Below, piece after piece: positions 43,777 through 50,471 of a stretch of DNA of 64,000 bases. The stretch spans positions 4,216,001 to 4,280,000 of the forward strand of contig NZ_CP109078.1 in assembly GCF_035917455.1 (NCBI RefSeq), in the 5' to 3' direction. The translations under genes were made by a program, and so were the position numbers. The DNA comes from Micromonospora sp. NBC_01796. Lineage in GTDB: Bacteria; Actinomycetota; Actinomycetes; Mycobacteriales; Micromonosporaceae. The notes under the pieces are model-generated. The model was not told the DNA's origin. It was given only the letters and a program-made list of their open reading frames with translations, and did not search any database. The number at the start of each line of letters is the position of its first letter. The first letter of the stretch is position 1.

Positions 43777-44195
43777 TGGTGCACCCGACGAGGCCGGCCG
43801 ATCTCGCCTGGCTCCTCGACGACCTGGTGGAGCGCGTACCGACGGCGGAACAGGCCGTGGTGCTCTCCGCGGACGGGTTGCTGATGGCCGCGTCCCGAGG
43901 GCTGTCGCAGGAGGACGCCGAGCACATGTCCGCCATGGCCGCCGGCTTCCAGAGCCTGGCCAAGGGGGCCAGCCGGCAGTTCGTCGCCGGCCCGGTACGG
44001 CAGACCGTGGTCGAGATGGAGTCGGCGTTCCTCTTCGTCACCGCCGCCGGTCAGGGTGCCTGCCTGGCCGTGCTCTGTGGCGCCGACTCCGACATCGGGC
44101 TGATCGCGTACGAGATGGCGATGCTGGTGACCCGGGTCGGCGAATACCTGAGTTCACCGAGCCGTGGTGCTGGGGTGACCGCCGATGCAAGATGA
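43776..44195 (+). CDS. cvnB: Roadblock/LC7-domain protein CvnB
   Basis: 139 residues, one roadblock/LC7 domain: LAWLLDDLVERVPTAEQAVVLSADGLLMAASRGL to ESAFLFVTAAGQGACLAVLCG. Such proteins act as GTPase-activating or scaffolding partners of the CvnD-type small GTPase. The GTG start shares one base with the cvnA stop (TAGTG) and is preceded by GGAAGGGA. Its end overlaps cvnC by 11 bp. Confidence 0.92.
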   Translation: MVHPTRPADLAWLLDDLVERVPTAEQAVVLSADGLLMAASRGLSQEDAEHMSAMAAGFQSLAKGASRQFVAGPVRQTVVEMESAFLFVTAAGQGACLAVLCGADSDIGLIAYEMAMLVTRVGEYLSSPSRGAGVTADAR

Positions 44196-44574
44196 CCAGC
44201 CCGGACCACACCACGACTGGCTGGATTCCGACGCCGGGCCGGTGGTCCGCCCGTACATGATGACGGGGGGTCGGGTCCGGCCGGCGATCGGCGGCTTCGA
44301 CCTGGTCGCGTTCGTGGTCGCGGCCGTGCCCAGCGGTGACGGCCGGGCCGAGGCGCTCCAGCCGGAGCATCGGCAGATCCTCCGGCTGAGCCAGGAGCCG
44401 ATCTCGGTCGCCGAGGTCGCCTCCTACCTCGACCTGCCGCTGGGTGTGGTCCGGATCCTCCTCGCCGACCTGCTCACGGCCGACCTGATCGCGATGTACG
44501 AGCCCTCGTCGGCGCCCAGTTTCCCCGAAGACGACATCCTCAAGGCGGTGGTCAATGGACTCCGTGCGCTCTGA
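44185..44574 (+). CDS. cvnC: DUF742 protein CvnC
   Basis: 129 residues of the DUF742 family. VRPYMMTGGRVRPA at the N-terminus is followed by a winged-helix-like part (EHRQILRLSQEPISVAEVASYLDLPLGVVRILLADL) and the terminal LKAVVNGLRAL. The molecular role is not established; it is a constant member of conservons. It overlaps both neighbours (11 bp upstream, 20 bp downstream), so it should be translated by coupling. Confidence 0.92.
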   Translation: MQDDQPGPHHDWLDSDAGPVVRPYMMTGGRVRPAIGGFDLVAFVVAAVPSGDGRAEALQPEHRQILRLSQEPISVAEVASYLDLPLGVVRILLADLLTADLIAMYEPSSAPSFPEDDILKAVVNGLRAL

Positions 44575-45157
44575 CCGGGACGGCTCCGCCCAGCGGATCC
44601 CGCTCGCGTTGAAGATCCTGATCGCCGGTGGCTTCGGGGCCGGCAAGACCACCCTGGTCGGTGCGGTGAGCGAGATCAAGCCGTTGCAGACCGAGGAGAT
44701 CCTCACCGACGCCGGGGTGGGCACCGACGACCTGGTCGGTGTCGAGAGCAAGACGACCACCACGGTGGCGATGGACTTCGGTCGGATCTCGATCAACGAG
44801 GACCTGCAGGTCTACCTCTTCGGCACCCCCGGTCAGGACCGGTTCTGGTTCCTCTGGGACGAGTTGGCGTTCGGGGCCCTCGGCGCGGTGGTGCTGGCCG
44901 ACACCCGCCGGCTCGCCGACTGTTTCCCGTCGGTGGACTACTTCGAGCGGCGGGGTACGCCGTTCGTGGTCGGGGTGAACTGCTTCGAGGGGGCGCAACA
45001 GTTCAGCCCGTCCTCGGTCCGGGTCGCACTGGATCTCGACCCGGACGTCCCGGTTGTCCTCTGCGACGCCCGCAGCCGCCAGTCCGGCAAGGGCGTACTG
45101 GTCAGCCTGGTCGAGCACGTCGCCGCGCGGCGCGGCGTACCGGTCTCGGCGAACTGA
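44555..45157 (+). CDS. cvnD: Small Ras-like GTPase CvnD
   Basis: 200 residues. The P-loop is GGFGAGKTT (about 25-33), followed by a switch region with ESKTTTTVAMDFGRI, FGTPGQDRFWFLWDEL (DxxG-like position occupied by GTPGQ), and VVGVNCFEG in place of NKxD. These changes match the bacterial MglA/CvnD GTPase group. It is the output GTPase of the conservon. The gene ends 13 bp before the convergent lutC end, with no terminator between. Confidence 0.92.
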   Translation: MDSVRSDRDGSAQRIPLALKILIAGGFGAGKTTLVGAVSEIKPLQTEEILTDAGVGTDDLVGVESKTTTTVAMDFGRISINEDLQVYLFGTPGQDRFWFLWDELAFGALGAVVLADTRRLADCFPSVDYFERRGTPFVVGVNCFEGAQQFSPSSVRVALDLDPDVPVVLCDARSRQSGKGVLVSLVEHVAARRGVPVSAN

Positions 45158-45170
45158 TCGTCGCCGCCGG

Positions 45171-45833
45171 TCAGGCGGCCACGATCAGCACGTCCAGCCG
45201 GCGCGGACCGTGCACCCCCTCGACCCGGTTCAGTTCGATGTCGCTGGTCGCCGACGGCCCGGAGACCAGGGTCAGCGGCCGGGTCGGGTCGGTGAGCCGG
45301 TGCAGCGCCTGCGGCACCCCGCCGACGACCTGACCGGCCCGCACCACGCAGACGTGATGGTCGGGGACCAGGGTGAGCAGCCGTCGTCCCTGGTCGGCGC
45401 CGGTGTCGAGGATCAGGGTGCCGGTCTGGGCGATCGCCACCGCGCACCCGGTCACCACGGCGAGCCCCGGCGCGTCCAGGTCGGTCACCGTCAGGGGCCT
45501 CGGCTCGCCGTCGCGCACGACCGTCCCCGGGTACGCGGACAGCCAGCCGGCCGGCAGTCCCGCCGCCACGGCCACCGCCGGTACGCCCTCCAGCAGCCCG
45601 CCCAGCGCCTCCGCCACCCCGCCGGGGGTGCAGTGGGTGACCGTCGCCTTGTAGTCGACCAGGCGGTCCACCAGCAACTCGACCAACGCCGGATCGGTGC
45701 CACCGTCGGTGCCGGGGGCGCCCGGCCGGGCGTCGGCCGGCTCCGGGTGGACGACGTACTGCCGGGGCACGGTGACCGGGGCGATCGGTGCGACCGCCCG
45801 GAGCCGGGCCATGATCTCGTCCCGCGCGCTCAT
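45171..45833 (-). CDS. lutC: Lactate utilisation protein C (LUD domain)
   Basis: 220 residues. The LUD/YkgG fold shows VTGCAVAIAQTGTLILDTGADQGRRLLTLVPDHHVCVV and the C-terminal SGPSATSDIELNRVEGVHGPRRLDVLIV, the hallmark of LutC. With LutA and LutB it forms the iron-sulfur complex that oxidises L-lactate to pyruvate. It is the last gene of the minus-strand lutA-lutB-lutC operon, 18 bp after lutB. Confidence 0.92.
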   Translation of the reverse strand: MSARDEIMARLRAVAPIAPVTVPRQYVVHPEPADARPGAPGTDGGTDPALVELLVDRLVDYKATVTHCTPGGVAEALGGLLEGVPAVAVAAGLPAGWLSAYPGTVVRDGEPRPLTVTDLDAPGLAVVTGCAVAIAQTGTLILDTGADQGRRLLTLVPDHHVCVVRAGQVVGGVPQALHRLTDPTRPLTLVSGPSATSDIELNRVEGVHGPRRLDVLIVAA

Positions 45834-45851
45834 GACAGCCCCTTCATGTGT

Positions 45852-47297
45852 TCAGTTCCGGCCACGGCCGGCCCACCATTCGCGGAAGGTCTCCGCCGCC
45901 GGCAGTGGTGCGTCCCGGGTGGAGGTCCAGCCGGACAGCGGCCAGGGCAGGTGCCGGACCGAGGTCTGCCGGCCACCCCGGCGCAGCGGGGCGGAACCGC
46001 GCCGGGCGGCGCGCAGGGCGGCGGTGTACCGGCGACGGTCCCGCATCACCCAGGACATCGCCCGCATCGCGGTCCGTTCCGCCGACGGTCGGCCCCGTTT
46101 CGCGTCGACACCCTGCTGGCGCAGGTGCACCAGCACCTCGGGGATGTCGATCCGGACCGGGCAGGCGTCGAAGCAGGCGCCGCAGAGCGTCGAGGCGTAC
46201 GGGAGGGTTCGGTTCGCGCCCGCGTCCGGCCCGGTCATCTGCGGTGACAGGATCGCGCCGATCGGGCCCGGGTAGACCGACCCGTACGCGTGCCCGCCGA
46301 CCCGTTCGTAGACCGGGCAGACGTTCAGGCAGGCCGAGCAGCGGATGCAGCGCAACGCCTGTCGCCCGACCGGGTCGGCCCGGACGTCGGTACGCCCGTT
46401 GTCCACCAGCACGATGTGCACCTGCTGCGGCCCGTCGCCCTCGGTGACCCCGGTCCACATCGAGGTGTACGGGTTCATCCGCTCACCGGTCGAGGAACGG
46501 GGCAGCAGTTGCAGGAACACCTCCAGGTCGTCGAAGGTGGGCAGCAGCTTCTCGATCCCGACCACGGAGATCAGCGTCTCCGGGAGGGTGAGGCACATCC
46601 GCCCGTTGCCCTCGGACTCGACCACCACCAGGGTGCCGGTGTCGGCGATGGCGAAGTTGGCGCCGGAGACGGCGACCTTGGCGGAGAGGAACTTGGCGCG
46701 CAGGTGCCGGCGGGCGGCCTCGGCGAGCGCGGCCGGTTCGTCGGTGAGCGACGAGGCGTCCACCCCGGGCATCCGCTCGGCGAAGATGTCGCGGATCTGG
46801 TGCCGGTTGTAGTGGATCGCCGGGACCAGGATGTGTGACGGCTGGTCGTCGGCGAGCTGCACGATCAGCTCGGCCAGGTCGGTCTCCACGGCGTCGATGC
46901 CGACCGCCTCGAGCGCCTCGTTCAGCCCGATCTCCTGGGTGGCCATCGACTTGACCTTGACCACCTCGCGGGTGCCGGTCTGCTGGACCAGCCGGGTGAC
47001 GACGGCGCAGGCCTCGGTCGCGTCGCGGGCCCAGTGCACGGTCGCCCCGGCCGCGGTGGCTGCGGCCTCGAACCGGTCGAGCAGTTCGGGGAGCCGGGCC
47101 AGCACGTCGTCCTTGATCGCCGCGCCGGAGACCCGGAGCGCCTCCCAGTCGGGCACCTCGCCGACCATCCGCAGCCGTTTGTCGCGGATGGTGTGGGTGG
47201 CCCGGCGCAGGTTGGCCCGCAACTGCGGGTCGGCGAGCTTGGTCCGCGCGGCGACCGGAAACGGCAGCCGCGCGACGATGTTCCCGGTGCCGGTCAT
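45852..47297 (-). CDS. lutB: Lactate utilisation iron-sulfur protein B
   Basis: 481 residues. An N-terminal LUD-like domain (VKVKSMATQEIGLNEALEAVG, GANFAIADTGTLVVVESEGNGRM) is followed by two 4Fe-4S motifs, CIRCSACLNVCPVY and CGACFDACPVRI, and a C-terminal tail ending in EWWAGRGRN. This is the LutB architecture. The ATG is preceded by CGTGGAGGCAACGGG. A 32-bp tandem duplication places a second copy of this start region just upstream and makes a short leader ORF ending on the lutB start. Confidence 0.94.
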   Translation of the reverse strand: MTGTGNIVARLPFPVAARTKLADPQLRANLRRATHTIRDKRLRMVGEVPDWEALRVSGAAIKDDVLARLPELLDRFEAAATAAGATVHWARDATEACAVVTRLVQQTGTREVVKVKSMATQEIGLNEALEAVGIDAVETDLAELIVQLADDQPSHILVPAIHYNRHQIRDIFAERMPGVDASSLTDEPAALAEAARRHLRAKFLSAKVAVSGANFAIADTGTLVVVESEGNGRMCLTLPETLISVVGIEKLLPTFDDLEVFLQLLPRSSTGERMNPYTSMWTGVTEGDGPQQVHIVLVDNGRTDVRADPVGRQALRCIRCSACLNVCPVYERVGGHAYGSVYPGPIGAILSPQMTGPDAGANRTLPYASTLCGACFDACPVRIDIPEVLVHLRQQGVDAKRGRPSAERTAMRAMSWVMRDRRRYTAALRAARRGSAPLRRGGRQTSVRHLPWPLSGWTSTRDAPLPAAETFREWWAGRGRN

Positions 47298-47344
47298 CCC
47301 GTTGCCTCCACGTTCCCGGTGCCGGTCATCTCGCTGCCTCCACG
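47281..47344 (-). repeat. 32-bp tandem duplication of the lutB start region, with leader ORF
   Basis: 47281-47312 and 47313-47344 are two 32-bp units differing at two positions. Each carries GTGGAGGCA, then ATGACCGGCACCGGGAA on the minus strand; a third degenerate unit continues towards lutA. Because 32 is not a multiple of 3, the upstream ATG (47329) reads only 11 codons, MTGTGNVEATG, and stops at a TGA overlapping the lutB ATG (ATGA). This could couple or tune lutB translation. Confidence 0.8.
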
Positions 47345-47372
47345 TTTCCGGTGGGAGTCACCCGGTTGCCGG

Positions 47373-48158
47373 TCACCTGGCGCCCTCCGCCGTGCCGGCG
47401 AGTACGTCCGCGGTGCCGGCCAGGATCTCCGCGTAGTGGATGGCCCGTAACTCGGGGCGGGTGCCGCCGTCGCCGTCGGGTTGGCCGGTCCGGCGGGACA
47501 GGCCCCCGCCGATGTGCGCCAGGCAGGAGTTGTCGGCCGCGGCGACGTACCGGGCGCCGGTCGAGCAGACCGCGTCGCACTTGTCGGCCAGCATCGCGCC
47601 GGAGACCCCGGCGTTCTTGACCGCGAAGGTGCCGCCGAAGCCGCAGCACTCCTGTGCGCCCGGCAACTCGACCAGGTCGATGTCGCGTACGGCGCGGAGC
47701 AGTTGCAGCGGCCGGTCGCCGAGGCGCAGCATGCGCAGGCCGTGGCAGGTCGGGTGGTACGTGACCCGGTGCGGGAACGAGGCGCCGAGGTCGGTCACGC
47801 CGAGCACGTCGACCAGCAGTTCGGAGAGTTCGTACGTCCGTGGTGCGAGGTGTGCGACCCGCTCGGCGAGCGCCGGCTCGGAGGCGGCCAGCCGGGGGTA
47901 CGACTCACGCACCATCGCCACGCACGAGCCGGACGGGGCCACCACGGCGTCGTACGCCTCGAAGGTGTCGACGAACCGACGGACCAGCGGCATCGCCTCG
48001 GCCCGGTAGCCGCTGTTGGCGTGCATCTGGCCGCAGCAGCTCTGTTCGAGGGGGAACTCGACGGTGTGGCCGAGCCGTTCCAGGATCGTCACCACCGCCT
48101 TCCCGGTGCCGGGGAACACCAGGTCGTTGACGCAGGTCACGAAGAGCGCGATGCGCAC
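47373..48158 (-). CDS. lutA: Lactate utilisation protein A (CCG-domain Fe-S protein)
   Basis: 261 residues with two cysteine-rich CCG domains: SCCGQMHANSGYRAEA in the first half and QECCGFGGTFAVKNAG in the second, plus TYHPTCHGLRML. This is the glycolate-oxidase-subunit-F/heterodisulfide-reductase-type module of LutA. GGAGAAT lies upstream of the ATG. The gntR-type regulator gene ends 141 bp upstream on the same strand. Confidence 0.94.
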   Translation of the reverse strand: MRIALFVTCVNDLVFPGTGKAVVTILERLGHTVEFPLEQSCCGQMHANSGYRAEAMPLVRRFVDTFEAYDAVVAPSGSCVAMVRESYPRLAASEPALAERVAHLAPRTYELSELLVDVLGVTDLGASFPHRVTYHPTCHGLRMLRLGDRPLQLLRAVRDIDLVELPGAQECCGFGGTFAVKNAGVSGAMLADKCDAVCSTGARYVAAADNSCLAHIGGGLSRRTGQPDGDGGTRPELRAIHYAEILAGTADVLAGTAEGAR

Positions 48159-48199
48159 GGATTCTCCTTTCGCGGCAGGTCGGTCCGGTCCGCCACGTA

Positions 48200-48266
48200 C
48201 GGCGGGTTGGCTGGTCGCCAGGGGTTGCCGCCCGGTCGCGGCGGGTTGGCTGGTCGCCAGGGGTTG
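48200..48266. repeat. Direct repeat of 28 bp between gntR and lutA
   Basis: 48200-48227 and 48239-48266 are identical 28-bp copies beginning CGGCGGGTTGGCTGGTCGCC, 39 bp apart. A further partial GGTTGGCTGGT follows. They occupy most of the 141-bp gap and may be slippage products or a regulator target. Confidence 0.7.
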
Positions 48267-48299
48267 GCTGGTGGCGGCGGCACGGCTGGGCGGGACACG

Positions 48300-48986
48300 T
48301 CAGGCCGTCTCGAAGAAGGGCAGGTGCCGGTCGCGGGCGGCGAGCAGGTGGGCGCGCATGGCGGCACCCGCCGCGTCCGCGTCCGCGGCGGTGACCGCGT
48401 CCACGATCCGGTGGTGTTCGCGGGCGCTGATCCCGTGGTGGGTGGCCGGGAAGTAGAGCCGGAACAGGTGCAGGTGGGACCGGAGTCGGACGATCGCGTC
48501 GTGCAGGAGCCGGTTGCCGGCCTGCTCGGCGACGAGGTGGTGGAACCGGGCGTCCTGGTTGGTGAACTCGGCGATGGCGGCGAAGCCCTCGGTGCCCGGT
48601 GCCGGGCCGGGGAGTTCGGCCGCGCCCCGGAGGGCGGCGAGTGCCTCGGCGGGTTCGGGGAGTCCGGCGATCCGGTGGGCGGCCCGTTCGGTGGCGACCG
48701 GTTCGAGGAGGAGTCGCATCTCGACCAGTTCGTCGAACTCGGCGCGGGTGAGCAGCGGGGTGGCGGTGTATCCGGCGAGGGCGCGCTTGCGGACCAGCCC
48801 GTCGGATTCGAGCCGGGCGAGCGCCTCCCGGACCGGGGTGGGGGAGACCTGCAACTGTCGGGCCAGGGCGTCGATGTTGATCCGTTCGCCGGGCGCCACC
48901 GCATGGTCCATCACCAACGTACGCACCGACTCGTAGACGTCGTCGGCGAGTGTTGTCCGTCGCGCGGGCCGCAATACCTCCACCAC
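48300..48986 (-). CDS. GntR-family (FCD/FadR subgroup) regulator, probable lut regulator
   Basis: 228 residues. The N-terminal winged helix has LADDVYESVRTLVMDHAVAPGERINIDALARQLQVSPTPVREALARLE. The FCD ligand domain follows, with FTNQDARFHHLVAEQAGN and AREHHRIVDAV, whose Asp and His residues fit the usual metal site. Ligand-binding FCD proteins commonly sense carboxylates, and lactate would suit the adjoining lutABC genes; this is inferred. The GTG at 48986 is chosen because TAGGAT ends 8 nt upstream, suggesting a leaderless mRNA. A 14-bp palindrome covers that -10. Confidence 0.85.
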   Translation of the reverse strand: MVEVLRPARRTTLADDVYESVRTLVMDHAVAPGERINIDALARQLQVSPTPVREALARLESDGLVRKRALAGYTATPLLTRAEFDELVEMRLLLEPVATERAAHRIAGLPEPAEALAALRGAAELPGPAPGTEGFAAIAEFTNQDARFHHLVAEQAGNRLLHDAIVRLRSHLHLFRLYFPATHHGISAREHHRIVDAVTAADADAAGAAMRAHLLAARDRHLPFFETA

Positions 48987-48993
48987 GATCGAA

Positions 48994-49007
48994 GATCCTA
49001 TAGGATC
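48994..49007 (-). promoter_or_regulatory. Palindromic operator over the gntR -10 element
   Basis: GATCCTATAGGATC is a perfect 14-bp palindrome. It contains the TAGGAT -10 (48995-49000, minus strand) of the regulator gene and lies between it and the divergent lactonase gene. Autoregulation by the GntR protein is the simplest reading. Confidence 0.6.
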
Positions 49008-49030
49008 GGCCACTCCGATAGGAAGGGCCC

Positions 49031-49066
49031 CCGTTCCACGAAAACCGGCCCGGTTCCACGGAAACC
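49031..49066 (+). promoter_or_regulatory. Two 16-bp direct repeats before the lactonase gene
   Basis: CCGTTCCACGAAAACC (49031-49046) and CGGTTCCACGGAAACC (49051-49066) match at 14 of 16 positions and are 20 bp apart, about two helical turns. The regulator that would bind is unknown. Confidence 0.45.
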
Positions 49067-49172
49067 CAGGACAAGCGACTCGTCCCGCCGGGCGGAAGCG
49101 GCCGTGCTCTGGTTGGATCAAGCGGGTGCGACGGCACCGGCAACCGGGCACGGCGGCGGACGGAGCGATGCG

Positions 49173-50237
49173 ATGACTGACGGCGGCGAGCTTGTCTACC
49201 TCGGGTGTTACACCGCGGAGGCGGACGGGCGCGGGACCGGGGTCGTCGCGGCGCGACGGGATCCGGTGACCGGGGCGCTCGAAACGCTCGGCACGGTCGC
49301 CCCGACCGAATCGCCGTCCTTCCTGGCCCGACACCCGACCCAACCGGTGCTGTACGCGGTGAACGAGCGGGCCGAGGGGACGGTCAGTGCCTGGGCCGTC
49401 GACGGCGACGCCTCCCTGCGCCCGCTCGGCACCTGGTCCACCGGTGGGGACAGCCCCTGTCACCTGGCGGTCGCACCCGACGGCAGCCACCTGTTCGCGG
49501 CCAACTACGGCAGCGGCAGTGTGTCCGTACACCCGTTGGACCTGGCGGGGGTGCCGGGTGAGCGGACCGACCTGCGGGTGCACGACGGACATGGTGTCGA
49601 CCCGGACCGGCAGGAGGGTCCGCACGCCCACATGGTCTCGCCGGACCCGGACGGCGGGTCGCTGCTCGCGGTGGACCTGGGCACCGACACCCTCTACCGG
49701 TACGACCTGGACACGCTCGGCGGGCGCCTGCTGCCGCGTGAGCCGTTCACCCGGACCCGCCCCGGCACCGGTCCCCGGCATCTGGCCCGCCATCCCGACG
49801 GGCGGCGGTGTTACCTGGCCGGCGAGCTGGACGCCACGGTGACGGCGTACAGCGTGGAGGGTGACGGCACGCTGCGCGAGCGCGGGCGGGTCGCGGCGAG
49901 CGCCAGGCACGGGCTCGTCCAGCCCTCCGAGATCGCGGTACGACCGGACGGCCGTTTTCTCTACCTCGCGAACCGGGGAGTGGGCACGATCTCGGTGTTC
50001 GCGCTCGACGACGAGATCCCGAGATACGTCACCGAGGTGGCCACCGGCGGCACCTGGCCGAGGCATTTCGCATTGATCGGTACCCACCTCTATGTCGCCG
50101 ACGAACGGGCCGACGTGGTGAGTGTGTTCGTGGTCGACCCGGCCGCCGGGATCCCCGAGCCGGCCGGCTCGGTCGCGGTGTCGAGTCCCACCTGCGTGCT
50201 CGGACCGCTGCCCTCGGTGGCCGTCGCGGACCGGTGA
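49173..50237 (+). CDS. Lactonase-family beta-propeller protein (6-phosphogluconolactonase type)
   Basis: 354 residues, the length of the YbhE/Pgl seven-bladed propeller family. Repeated blades include ESPSFLARHPTQPVLYAVNE, SPCHLAVAPDGSHLFAANYGSGSVSVH, GPHAHMVSPDPDG, GPRHLARHPDGRRCYLAGE, PSEIAVRPDGRFLYLANRG and WPRHFALIGTHLYVADE. The GPHAHMV segment and the conserved Arg/His of GPRHLA fit the lactonase site. It may hydrolyse 6-phosphogluconolactone or another sugar lactone. The start is ATG ACT GAC; an ATG 5 nt earlier is out of frame. Confidence 0.85.
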   Translation: MTDGGELVYLGCYTAEADGRGTGVVAARRDPVTGALETLGTVAPTESPSFLARHPTQPVLYAVNERAEGTVSAWAVDGDASLRPLGTWSTGGDSPCHLAVAPDGSHLFAANYGSGSVSVHPLDLAGVPGERTDLRVHDGHGVDPDRQEGPHAHMVSPDPDGGSLLAVDLGTDTLYRYDLDTLGGRLLPREPFTRTRPGTGPRHLARHPDGRRCYLAGELDATVTAYSVEGDGTLRERGRVAASARHGLVQPSEIAVRPDGRFLYLANRGVGTISVFALDDEIPRYVTEVATGGTWPRHFALIGTHLYVADERADVVSVFVVDPAAGIPEPAGSVAVSSPTCVLGPLPSVAVADR

Positions 50238-50419
50238 ACGGTCCCGGTGATGGTGATAATTTTTACCGGGATAAATGCTAATCGGTCACACCTGTCAAAT
50301 GCGCGACATGCTCCGGTTGGAAGGCATGAGCACGAAAGCTCACCCGCTGGGCGGATTACCCGACAGTTTGACGTCAATCAGCTACGCAGTGTGAAATTCG
50401 GGGTGCGATCCGTATCTCC

Positions 50420-50469
50420 TGCGTAACTTTCGACCGAACGTAGGTGGCATTATGCGGAGTCGTTACGCA
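50420..50469. promoter_or_regulatory. Inverted TGCGTAAC/GTTACGCA pair at the 5' end of the VWA gene
   Basis: TGCGTAAC (50420-50427) and its complement (50462-50469) flank a CATTAT hexamer (50448-50453) that could be a -10. A third TGCGTAAC overlaps codons 10-12 of the gene (50500-50507). Spacings of 42 and 38 bp suggest a looped or cooperative operator. The rest of the 50238-50471 gap is AT-richer than average with nothing else recognised. Confidence 0.45.
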
Positions 50470-50471
50470 AG

